A stretch of 64,000 nt of DNA from Oscillospiraceae bacterium (GTDB taxonomy: Bacteria; Bacillota; Clostridia; Oscillospirales; CAG-272). The stretch is from positions 1-64,000 of the forward strand of contig SVSH01000007.1 of NCBI GenBank assembly GCA_015064395.1. The letters run 5' to 3'. Position 1 is the first letter of the stretch. Every line of letters begins with the position of its first letter. The notes beneath the pieces were generated by a model that was not told the origin of the DNA, did not search any database, and was given only the letters and a program-made list of their open reading frames with translations. Both the position numbers and the translations under genes were made by a program. Below are positions 56,801 through 64,000 of this stretch, piece after piece.

Positions 56801-57478
56801 TCAATACGAGGTGTATGGTCTCATGCCGACAATCAAAAGACGGTTGCCCTCTTCGACCAAGGTGAACAGATATTCCCGGCCCACGTCGCTGCCGATATCG
56901 CGGCGGAAGGTGCCGTTGTTTTTGTGGATCTTATAATTGACAATGTAGCACATCTCGCCGTTTGCGTTGGCATGAGGACGAAGCTCGATATCGTACACCA
57001 TCTGCATGGTAAAGTCCTCGGGAAGCTCACCCTCGTAGGCTAACGAGAAATGCTCGGCATAATTGAGAGCGTCGCCGTAGATGACCGTTTGGAAGTAAGA
57101 GTGGAAAAATTTTACGAACGGTTCCGCAGAATCAACTTCCTCCTCTTCCACCCAATAGGTTGCACCCGAATCGGGATCATAATAGGAGATGCGACGATCG
57201 TACTCCAGGTACTCCTCGTCCGCCATAATATTATAGTCCTTATCTGCCGGGTAAAATTCAATGTTTTGAGGCGGAAGATCAGAAGTATTGTCGTCAGAGA
57301 ACCAGCGGTCTACCAGTTCGTCCGGATTCAACCACATCGTCGCTACGTACAAGACGATAATGACCGCAAACACGATCAGAATGATCTTGACGATCTTTCT
57401 TCGCTTGGCATATCCGGCCGAGCGCGCCGCAGCGCCCGCGTTGTCTTGAGGAGGTGTTACATTGGAATTCATGCACAT
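56801..57478 (-). CDS. Single-pass membrane protein of unknown function, 225 aa
   Basis: A basic cytoplasmic N terminus (AKRRK) precedes one membrane helix (about 30-48). An acidic extracytoplasmic domain of about 175 residues follows, with several Tyr-rich stretches (YNIMADEEYLEYDRRISYYD). No family motif is recognised. Start choice among ATGs at 57481, 57478 and 57472 is uncertain; 57478 has the best spacing from AAAGG. TATAAT is present upstream on the minus strand but the -35 is poor. Confidence 0.7.
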   Translation of the reverse strand: MCMNSNVTPPQDNAGAAARSAGYAKRRKIVKIILIVFAVIIVLYVATMWLNPDELVDRWFSDDNTSDLPPQNIEFYPADKDYNIMADEEYLEYDRRISYYDPDSGATYWVEEEEVDSAEPFVKFFHSYFQTVIYGDALNYAEHFSLAYEGELPEDFTMQMVYDIELRPHANANGEMCYIVNYKIHKNNGTFRRDIGSDVGREYLFTLVEEGNRLLIVGMRPYTSY

Positions 57479-57589
57479 CATCCGTCCTTTCCTGTTTCTA
57501 TACCTTATTTTATCACATTATACCAAGAAATGCAATGGCGTGCGCACAGTATTTTTATGTCTTTTTTGAAAATAAACTTTTGAAAATTC

Positions 57590-57618
57590 TTGTATCCGGC
57601 TGAATTATATGTTATAAT
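57590..57618 (+). promoter_or_regulatory. Promoter of the lepB-thrC operon
   Basis: TTGTAT (57590-57595) and TATAAT (57613-57618) have a 17-base spacer, 62 bases before lepB. Confidence 0.75.
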
Positions 57619-57680
57619 ATATGCTGAATATATATTTTCCCGAAGACAGATGAAAAAATCTCTGATTGGAGGTTATGATC

Positions 57681-58517
57681 ATGAACACCAATGAACGTTT
57701 GGATGAGCCGATCTTGACTGACGGTGACGTCCCCGTCGTCGAGCCCGCTCCTTCCATAAACAATATCGATACGCCCACCGACTCCCCTGCCCAGGATGCT
57801 TCTATTGAGGAGACCGTCGCACAGGAGACTGTTGAACAGGAGCCTGTTGAACAGGAGACCGTCGAGCAGGAGCCTGTCGCGCAAAAGGCCGATGCGCCTG
57901 CAAAGAAGGGGCTCTCTCCCCTTGGCTTTTTGTTGGAATATCTGGAGCTGTTCGTCGCCTGCCTTGCCGTGATCCTTGTCGTGTTTTCTTTTGTATGCCG
58001 CATATGCAGTGTCTCGGGAGACTCCATGCTCCCCACCCTCAAGGACGGTCAGCTGTTGCTCGTATCCGATCTGTTTTACGATCCCAAGCCGGGCGACATC
58101 ATCATCTTCCATCAGACAAGCGAGGAGATCTCCCGCTTCAACGAGCCCATCATCAAGCGCGTCATCGCGACAAGCGGTCAGCACGTTCGCATTGATTTCA
58201 ATGAAGGAACGCTGGAAATCGACGGCGTTGTTATACAAGAAGATTACATTCAGCTGATCGACACGCTGGGAGAGGAGATCGGGGAGTACCGCGTATTCGC
58301 TGAGCACCATATGCAAATGACCTCGATGCCCGGCAATGAGACCCACCGCATTTTTGAGGCCACCGTACCGGAAGGGTGTCTATTTGTCATGGGGGATAAC
58401 CGCAACAATTCCTCCGACAGCCGTACCAACGTCATCGGCTTTGTGGACGAGCGCCGCGTGCTCGGTCACGTCATCTGCCGCCTGACCCCCACCGACGCGT
58501 TCGGCAGCGTCGATTAA
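57681..58517 (+). CDS. lepB: Signal peptidase I
   Basis: This 278-aa membrane serine protease removes signal peptides. A long acidic N-terminal extension (about 1-80) contains a Val-Glu-Gln-Glu repeat (TVEQEPVEQ units). One membrane helix (about 90-110) precedes the catalytic Ser115 in SGDSMLPT and Lys159 in IKRVIA; the GDNRNNSSDSR box lies near the end. I chose ATG 57681 because GGAGG lies 8 bases upstream; the earlier ATG at 57675 is too close. First gene of a six-gene operon. Confidence 0.95.
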   Translation: MNTNERLDEPILTDGDVPVVEPAPSINNIDTPTDSPAQDASIEETVAQETVEQEPVEQETVEQEPVAQKADAPAKKGLSPLGFLLEYLELFVACLAVILVVFSFVCRICSVSGDSMLPTLKDGQLLLVSDLFYDPKPGDIIIFHQTSEEISRFNEPIIKRVIATSGQHVRIDFNEGTLEIDGVVIQEDYIQLIDTLGEEIGEYRVFAEHHMQMTSMPGNETHRIFEATVPEGCLFVMGDNRNNSSDSRTNVIGFVDERRVLGHVICRLTPTDAFGSVD

Positions 58518-58542
58518 TCACATCGAAGAAAGGGAGAGTATC

Positions 58543-59451
58543 ATGCCCTCTACACAAATTCAATGGTTCCCGGGACATATGGCCAAAACCCGCCGCATGA
58601 TCACCGAAAACCTCAAAAGCGTTGATCTGATCGTCGAAATATTGGACGCACGTATTCCCTACAGCTCCCGCAATCCAGAGCTGTCCCGTCTGATCGGCAA
58701 CAAGCCCACGCTGCTTCTGCTCAACAAGTCGGCGCTGGCCGATCCCGAAAAGACCCGCCAGTGGGCCGAGCATTATCGCTCTGCAACGGTGCGTTGTCTT
58801 GCTATCGACTGTCTGACGGGCGAGGGCATCAGTCGCATTCTCCCCACCGTGCAGGATATTCTCAAGGAAAAGACGGAGAAGTACGAGAGCCGCGGCATGG
58901 CGGGCAGACGCTTGCGCGCCATGATCTTAGGCATTCCCAACGTGGGAAAATCAACACTGATTAATAAGCTGGTCGGCAACAAGAAGGCCAAGGTGGAAAA
59001 CCGTCCGGGTGTGACGGTCGACAAGGCCTGGTACTCTACCTCCATCGGTATTGATCTGATGGATATGCCGGGACTTTTGTGGCCCAAATTTGAAGATCGG
59101 ATCGTCGGTGAAAACCTCGCCATCACGGGGGCGATCAAAGACGCGATCCTGGACACAGAGGAGATCGCCATGAAGCTGTGCGGTCGCCTTCGCGCACTGT
59201 ATCCTTCCCTTCTGCTCGCCCGTTATCCCATTGCCAAAGAGGCTTCCGAGCTGGATGCCTTTGGCGAATTTGAATTGATGGAGGCCATCGGTCGCCGCCG
59301 CGGATGTCTGATCTCGGGCGGTGAGGTCAACACCGAGCGCACAGCAACGCTGCTGCTGGATGAATTCCGCTCTGCCAAGATCGGGCGCATCACACTGGAG
59401 GTGCCTACAGGGCGGTCCCAAGATAAGGAGATGGCAAATCATGACTGCTGA
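58543..59451 (+). CDS. rbgA: Ribosome biogenesis GTPase RbgA (YlqF)
   Basis: This 302-aa circularly permuted GTPase assists late 50S assembly. The N-terminal WFPGHMAK is the family signature. Motifs appear in the order G4-G5-G1-G2-G3: G1 GIPNVGKST, G2 GVTVDK, G3 DMPG. G4, usually NKAD, reads NKSA here (Asn61-Ala64), with an Asp three residues later. The C-terminal ANTAR-like helical domain is present. It is linked to lepB by 25 bases and overlaps rnhB. Confidence 0.94.
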   Translation: MPSTQIQWFPGHMAKTRRMITENLKSVDLIVEILDARIPYSSRNPELSRLIGNKPTLLLLNKSALADPEKTRQWAEHYRSATVRCLAIDCLTGEGISRILPTVQDILKEKTEKYESRGMAGRRLRAMILGIPNVGKSTLINKLVGNKKAKVENRPGVTVDKAWYSTSIGIDLMDMPGLLWPKFEDRIVGENLAITGAIKDAILDTEEIAMKLCGRLRALYPSLLLARYPIAKEASELDAFGEFELMEAIGRRRGCLISGGEVNTERTATLLLDEFRSAKIGRITLEVPTGRSQDKEMANHDC

Positions 59452-60199
59452 TCGCTCCCTGCAGGATTATTTTGACGGACAGGCGTATACTTTGATCTGC
59501 GGTGCTGACGAGGCCGGGCGCGGTCCTCTTTGCGGTCCCGTGGTTGCCGCCGCCTGTATTCTTCCTTCGGACGTTGTCATCGAAGGACTCAACGACTCCA
59601 AAAAGCTGACCGCCAAAAAGCGGGACAAGCTGTTTGACGAGATCAAGCAACGGGCACTGACCTATTGTATCGCCGAGTCGAGCGTCGAGGAGATCGACCG
59701 CTACAACATTTTGGAGGCGTCGCTACTGGCCATGCGCCGCGCCATCGACGGTCTGTATCCGATTCCCCAGGCGGCACTGATCGACGGCAACGTCGAGCGC
59801 GATTTTCCCCTGCCCGCCCGCGCCGTCATCCATGGCGACGCTCTCGTCCCCGAAATTGCCGCCGCTTCTATTCTGGCCAAGGTCAGCCGTGACCGCGGAT
59901 GCCTTACGCTGGACGCGCAATACCCCCAGTACGGCATTGCCGGACATAAGGGCTACGGCACCAAGGCGCATATGAACGCTCTGCGGGAGCACGGCCCTGC
60001 CCCCATTCATCGTGCCCGTTTTATCCGCTTTCTGAACCCTGACGACTCGCGTGACACCGAGGCACGTCCCGAGGATATTGCGCGGGCAAAAAAGCCTACG
60101 TCTTGGGCATTCCCTCTTGATTGCCGCGGCTGTACTTATGAAGAGGTAAAAGACCGTCTTCCCGCCTGGATCTTGGATTTCAAGCACGGAGAGCGCTGA
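59441..60199 (+). CDS. rnhB: Ribonuclease HII
   Basis: This 252-aa enzyme cleaves RNA in RNA-DNA hybrids and at single ribonucleotides in DNA. Catalytic Asp-Glu in CGADEAGRGPL, further acidic residues in LIDGN and GDALVPEIAAASILAKV, and GYGTKAH are intact. A C-terminal extension of about 45 residues (TSWAFPLDCRGCTYEE...) follows the normal end. It starts at ATG 59441, 11 bases inside rbgA, and its TGA overlaps the yraN start (TGATG). Confidence 0.95.
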   Translation: MTADRSLQDYFDGQAYTLICGADEAGRGPLCGPVVAAACILPSDVVIEGLNDSKKLTAKKRDKLFDEIKQRALTYCIAESSVEEIDRYNILEASLLAMRRAIDGLYPIPQAALIDGNVERDFPLPARAVIHGDALVPEIAAASILAKVSRDRGCLTLDAQYPQYGIAGHKGYGTKAHMNALREHGPAPIHRARFIRFLNPDDSRDTEARPEDIARAKKPTSWAFPLDCRGCTYEEVKDRLPAWILDFKHGER

Positions 60200-60600
60200 T
60201 GGACAATATCAAAGCATTCGTCGGCATGACGGGTGAGGACGTTGCCGCGAAATTTTTAGAGCAAAACGGATATACTGTTATCGAACGCAACTACAGAAGC
60301 GGCCACCGGGAGATCGACATCATTGCCCGCGACGAGCAATTTCTCGTATTCGTCGAGGTCAAGACGCGCTCCTGTCTCATCCCCGAGCGCATGGCATACG
60401 GACGCCCTGCCAGCGCCGTGAGCGCGACCAAGCAAAAAAACATCGTCGCCGCCGCACGCGCCTATTTACGGGCGCACCCCGACAATATCCTCCAGCCCCG
60501 TCTGGACGTCATTGAGGTGTATCTCAAGAAGACGGTGGCCGGTGCCCCGCCCCAGCTGCTCGACATTCACCATATCCGCAACGCCTTTATGGCACGCTAA
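60199..60600 (+). CDS. UPF0102/YraN-family nuclease-fold protein
   Basis: This 133-aa protein has G-x-x-x-GEDVAAKFLEQNGY at the N terminus. The PD-(D/E)XK-like core is EIDIIARD...LVFVEVKTR, with the Asp, Glu and Lys needed for metal-dependent cleavage in place. The cellular role is not settled; it is usually beside rnhB, as here. It starts one base inside the rnhB stop. Confidence 0.93.
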   Translation: MDNIKAFVGMTGEDVAAKFLEQNGYTVIERNYRSGHREIDIIARDEQFLVFVEVKTRSCLIPERMAYGRPASAVSATKQKNIVAAARAYLRAHPDNILQPRLDVIEVYLKKTVAGAPPQLLDIHHIRNAFMAR

Positions 60601-60620
60601 CACCGCACAGGAGGTGCTCT

Positions 60621-61571
60621 GTGTACCCCGATTACATTGACCTGCACTGTGACACGGCTCTTGAGCTGTATCGCGAGCAACAAAAATTAAACCAAAACGA
60701 GCTGGCCATTTCACTGGAGAAGGCCGCCTGCTATCCCCACTATGCCCAATGCTTTGCTATTTGGGGCAGCAGTAAGCGAAGTGACGAGGAGATCTACACC
60801 GATTTTCTCGCTGTTTCAGATCACTTTTCGACACAGATGGCAAGCAGCGATTCCATTCTTCAGGTGCGCGATGGCAAACAGCTACGCGCGGCGTGGGAGA
60901 GTGGCAAAAACGCCGCTATTTTGGCCGTAGAGGATGCGCGCCTGTTGGCGGGCAAGATCGAGCGCCTGGACGAATTAGCCGCCCGCGGCGTGGCTTACCT
61001 GACGCTGATGTGGGCGGGCCAGAGCTGTATCGGCGGCGCACATGACACGGATGCGGGGTTGACAGATTTTGGTCGCGAGGTGGTCAAACAGTGCTTTGAG
61101 CTCGGTATCATTCCCGACATTTCCCACGCCTCCTCCCGCAGTGCCGACGAGGTGCTGACGCTGGCTGAAACGGCAGGACGTCCCGTCATCGCCTCGCACT
61201 CCAACGCCTATACCGTTTACGATCACAGCCGCAATCTGCGCGACGAGCACGCAAAGCGTTTGTTTGCGCTGGGCGGCATCGTCGGTCTCAACCTTTGCGC
61301 GTATCACATACGGGATTGTACCGACACCCCCACCCGTCCCGAGGATATTTTGCCTCACGTCGAGCATTTTCTGTCGCTCGGCGGCGAGCATCACCTCGCC
61401 ATCGGCGGGGATCTGGACGGCGCCCCCTTGCCGATTGGCATGAGCACCGTCTCTGACGTTGCTATCCTGGCTGATCGAATGAAGAACGAGGGCTATTCGC
61501 AGGCGCTGATCGAGCGTATCTTCAGCCGCAACGCCCTGCACTTTTTCGAACAATATTTGAATGGACTTTAA
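60621..61571 (+). CDS. Membrane dipeptidase-like M19 peptidase
   Basis: This 316-aa zinc peptidase is of the renal dipeptidase family. It has the DLHCDT HxD pair at the N terminus and the bridging Glu in LAVEDARLL near 103. His ligands lie in DISHAS and IASHSNAY, and the C-terminal IGGDLDG. It should hydrolyse dipeptides, often D-amino-acid-containing. It uses a GTG start at 60621 with AGGAGG 6 bases upstream. It has no signal peptide. It lies 20 bases from yraN and 20 from thrC. Confidence 0.92.
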   Translation: MYPDYIDLHCDTALELYREQQKLNQNELAISLEKAACYPHYAQCFAIWGSSKRSDEEIYTDFLAVSDHFSTQMASSDSILQVRDGKQLRAAWESGKNAAILAVEDARLLAGKIERLDELAARGVAYLTLMWAGQSCIGGAHDTDAGLTDFGREVVKQCFELGIIPDISHASSRSADEVLTLAETAGRPVIASHSNAYTVYDHSRNLRDEHAKRLFALGGIVGLNLCAYHIRDCTDTPTRPEDILPHVEHFLSLGGEHHLAIGGDLDGAPLPIGMSTVSDVAILADRMKNEGYSQALIERIFSRNALHFFEQYLNGL

Positions 61572-61591
61572 CCGAAAGGATGTCATAAATT

Positions 61592-63082
61592 ATGAACTAC
61601 TACAGCACAAGAGATGAAAACAAGACAGCACCCGTCAGCGCGGCGCAAGCCATCAAGCAGGGCTTGGCGGATGACGGCGGACTGTTCGTTCCCGAGACGC
61701 TTCCGACGCTGACGCGGGACTTTTTGCGCGCGCTGTGCGCGGACGATTACGCCGCCCGTGCCGCCAAGATCATGAAGCTGTTTTTGGACGACTATACGTA
61801 TGAAGAGCTATTGTCCGACTGTCAGGCAGCCTACGCGCCCACCTCGTTCCGAGGCGGGGCTGCGCCCTTGGTTGCCGTTGGCGACAAGGATCTCTACTCG
61901 CTGGAGCTGTGGCACGGTCCTACCGCCGCCTTTAAGGATATGGCGCTGCAGATCATGCCCCGTCTTCTCTCCCGAGCCCTGAAAAAGACGGGTGAGGATC
62001 GCACGGCGCTTATTCTCGTGGCCACCTCGGGCGACACGGGAAAAGCCGCACTGGAGGGCTACCGCGACATTGATCAGACTAAGATGATCGTCTTCTACCC
62101 CGTGGACGGTGTCAGCCGTGTGCAAAAGCTGCAAATGGCCACCCAAGAGGGCGAAAATGTCCGTGTCGTAGCCATTCGCGGTAACTTTGACGATGCCCAG
62201 ACAGGCGTCAAGCGCATCTTTGGCGACAGCGTCGTTGCCGACCGACTGAACAAGGGCGGTTACCTTCTGTCCAGCGCCAACTCCATCAACTGGGGAAGAC
62301 TTCTCCCCCAGATCGTTTATTACGTATCCGCTTGGTGCGACCTGACAAACGAAGGCAAGCTACACGAGGGCGAAGTATTTAACGTCTGCGTGCCCACGGG
62401 CAACTTCGGTAACATCTTCGCCGCATATCTCGCTCGCCGCATGGGTCTTCCCATTGGTCGCTTGATCTGCGCCTCCAACCAAAACCACGTGCTGACTGAC
62501 TTTTTGCGCACGGGCACGTATGACCGCAATCGCGCCTTCCACCTGACCATGTCGCCCTCGATGGATATTCTCATTTCCAGCAATCTGGAGCGTCTGCTGT
62601 ATTTCACAGCAGGCAGTGCCGTAACGGCTGATTGCATGAAGCAGCTCAATCAGAATGGCTGTTACACCGTCCCGGCCGAGGTCAAGGCAGAAATTGATCG
62701 CGCCTTTGTCGGCTATTACGCGGATGAGCAACAGACGGCTGCTGCTATCACCAAGGCATGGGCGGAAAACGGGTATCTGTCCGACACTCACACCGCCGTT
62801 GCCCTTTCCTGCGCCGAGCAATACCGCACCGAAACGGGGGATATGACCCCTATGGTGGTCGCTTCGACTGCCAGCCCTTACAAGTTCGCCAACAACGTCT
62901 ATCGCGCCATTGCCAAGGCCGAGCCGACCGACGATCTGGCCGCTTTGTACGAATTGTCCGCTCTGACAGCAACCGACATTCCCTACCCCCTGTCGGGCTT
63001 GGCAGAACGAACGGTGCGCTTTTCGGACGTCATCGATGCATCCGACATGACCTCCGCCGTATACGACACACTGGGGCTGTAA
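61592..63082 (+). CDS. thrC: Threonine synthase
   Basis: This 496-aa fold-type II PLP enzyme converts O-phosphohomoserine to threonine. It has MNYYSTRDE at the start, PLP-lysine region AAFKDMALQ near 113, SGDTGKAALEG, the NSINWGRLLPQIVYY substrate segment and the VPTGNFGN phosphate loop. The length is that of the longer (yeast/E. coli-like) type. GAAAGG lies before the ATG. It is the last gene of the lepB operon; threonine biosynthesis partners are not nearby. Confidence 0.96.
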   Translation: MNYYSTRDENKTAPVSAAQAIKQGLADDGGLFVPETLPTLTRDFLRALCADDYAARAAKIMKLFLDDYTYEELLSDCQAAYAPTSFRGGAAPLVAVGDKDLYSLELWHGPTAAFKDMALQIMPRLLSRALKKTGEDRTALILVATSGDTGKAALEGYRDIDQTKMIVFYPVDGVSRVQKLQMATQEGENVRVVAIRGNFDDAQTGVKRIFGDSVVADRLNKGGYLLSSANSINWGRLLPQIVYYVSAWCDLTNEGKLHEGEVFNVCVPTGNFGNIFAAYLARRMGLPIGRLICASNQNHVLTDFLRTGTYDRNRAFHLTMSPSMDILISSNLERLLYFTAGSAVTADCMKQLNQNGCYTVPAEVKAEIDRAFVGYYADEQQTAAAITKAWAENGYLSDTHTAVALSCAEQYRTETGDMTPMVVASTASPYKFANNVYRAIAKAEPTDDLAALYELSALTATDIPYPLSGLAERTVRFSDVIDASDMTSAVYDTLGL

Positions 63083-63118
63083 CACAAAAAACGGCCACCG
63101 AGGTCGGCAGCCGTTTCT
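63083..63118. terminator. Terminator after thrC
   Basis: AAAACGGC and GCCGTTT close a stem that also contains ACCGA/TCGG. The hairpin is moderately strong and convergent with the DUF1540 gene. Confidence 0.6.
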
Positions 63119-63124
63119 ATCAAA

Positions 63125-63316
63125 TCAGATATCCTTCTTCTGCTTGAAGGTAGCACAAACGGTGTCCTGCGAGGTGGTTGCATAGCTGGGACCTACGGCG
63201 ATCTCGCCGGCGGTGCAGTGTGTTTCGCAGTCGTGGTAGACACAGTTGGTTACGTTACATACAATGCCGCTGATGTGGTCTTTGTTGCCACAACAACCCT
63301 TCTTTTGCTGATCCAT
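63125..63316 (-). CDS. DUF1540-family cysteine-rich small protein
   Basis: This 63-aa protein begins with a CCGNKD stretch, then one DUF1540 unit: GIVCNVTNCVYHD-CETHCTAGEI...TVCATF. Seven or more Cys suggest metal binding. Such proteins are common in spore-forming Clostridia; the function is unknown. I chose ATG 63316 because AGGAG lies upstream. Confidence 0.9.
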   Translation of the reverse strand: MDQQKKGCCGNKDHISGIVCNVTNCVYHDCETHCTAGEIAVGPSYATTSQDTVCATFKQKKDI

Positions 63317-63432
63317 ACGTTCAAAACTCCTATCCGATAGTATCTTTGCCGCCAAGCGTTTGGCGTGCCCTACTATTTTGTCCCACAGAAAAAAACTTAT
63401 CCCTGTTATTTATTTTCACGAAAGGAGATATC

Positions 63433-64000
63433 ATGGCACTTTTCGTCCTGTCCGACCCGCATCTTTCCTTGCGCGACGCCGGCAAATCCATGGAGGCCTT
63501 TGGCAACCGTTGGCAAAATTATACGCAAAGAATCGAAAAGAACTGGCGCGCCGTCGTCTCGCCCGACGACACTGTTGTCCTTCCCGGTGATATTTCCTGG
63601 GCCATGACGCTGGACAGAGCGAGGGAGGATTTTGCCTTTTTGCATTCTCTCCCCGGGCGCAAGCTCATCGGAAAAGGCAATCACGACTTTTTCTGGACGA
63701 CTGCCTCCAAAATGAATGCGTTTTTTGATGAGAACGGCTTTGACAGCCTGCATATCCTGTACAATAACGCTTATCTGATCGAAGATATGATCGTGTGCGG
63801 TACGAGGGGCTGGTTTTACGACGAAAAGCTTCAGAACACCGTGGGAGAGGTCGACTATGACAAGATCATCAATCGCGAGGTCGGTAGACTGCGGTTGAGC
63901 CTGGAGGCTGCCCGCAACATACAGGCAAAGGAAATGGAAGCTACCGGGTGTGAGCGCGAGATCGTTCCCTTCCTGCATTTTCCTCCCGTCTTTGGTGATT
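63433..64000 (+). CDS. Metallophosphoesterase (3' truncated by window end)
   Basis: The calcineurin-like fold is visible over 189 residues: SDPHLSL, PGDISWAM, KGNHDFFW. A region CGTRGW would precede the missing GHTH-type motifs. AAAGGAG lies 6 bases before ATG 63433. It resembles the YkuE/Ser-Thr phosphatase-like cytosolic proteins. The reading frame is still open at the window edge. It has no signal peptide, unlike the esterase at 2601. Confidence 0.88.
   Translation, partial: MALFVLSDPHLSLRDAGKSMEAFGNRWQNYTQRIEKNWRAVVSPDDTVVLPGDISWAMTLDRAREDFAFLHSLPGRKLIGKGNHDFFWTTASKMNAFFDENGFDSLHILYNNAYLIEDMIVCGTRGWFYDEKLQNTVGEVDYDKIINREVGRLRLSLEAARNIQAKEMEATGCEREIVPFLHFPPVFGD

Overview
The window looks like a chromosome segment of a spore-forming Clostridia-class Firmicute, probably an uncultured gut lineage near Oscillospirales or Christensenellales. 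This is inferred from dipicolinate synthase genes (dpaA/dpaB), a T-box leader on pheST, a lysine riboswitch, strong AGGAGG ribosome binding sites, textbook sigma-A promoters with 17-base spacers, MEP-pathway isoprenoid genes, Lgt-dependent lipoproteins and BspA-type leucine-rich repeat lipoproteins. Most genes are GC-rich at codon third positions, so long antisense open frames are common and have been discarded.

Layout. Positions 1-4,600 hold the tail of an unidentified gene, a hairpin-rich gap, a lipoprotein, an EEP-family phosphohydrolase and an exported metallophosphoesterase. Positions 4,670-14,600 are on the minus strand: asnS with an aspartate aminotransferase, a nuclease-helicase fusion, and an operon of two M16 peptidase-like genes, lgt and folD. 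Positions 14,750-15,400 hold tRNA-Met and tRNA-Glu, followed by duplicated 3' ends of tRNA-Glu that resemble old integration scars. Positions 15,557-24,620 carry an LRR lipoprotein, an MgtC-like protein, nrdR, dpaBA, eno, an AT-rich lipoprotein, a YwaF/TMEM164-like membrane protein and a membrane protein ending in a ribosomal uL15-like domain. Positions 24,717-29,170 (minus) carry tRNA-Thr, a GxGYxYxxP-family protein, a second YwaF-like protein and a second LRR lipoprotein.

Positions 29,270-33,094 are a T-box-controlled pheST operon. Then come an ECF sigma/anti-sigma-like pair (minus), ADP-ribosylglycohydrolase and DUF1846 genes, and a plus-strand cluster DUF896-tsaE-tsaB-rpiB-ispD-ispF-rpe (tRNA t6A, pentose phosphate and isoprenoid steps). 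Positions 42,300-46,450 hold a membrane protein, feoAB, mecA and a structured repeat array. cysK and a lysine-riboswitch-controlled NhaC-family transporter follow.

Positions 49,546-57,480 contain a flotillin, a separate SPFH/NfeD pair, an HPr-kinase-like P-loop protein and a GH38 alpha-mannosidase. Positions 57,590-63,082 are a long housekeeping operon, lepB-rbgA-rnhB-yraN-M19 dipeptidase-thrC. The window ends with a DUF1540 gene and a truncated metallophosphoesterase gene.

The most unusual items are the membrane-anchored uL15-like protein, the tRNA-Glu scar, the TGATATT foldback array, the C9 tract in the anti-sigma-like gene, and altered G4 motifs in both FeoB and RbgA. I see no CRISPR array, no insertion sequence with a recognisable transposase, no rRNA and no intact prophage.
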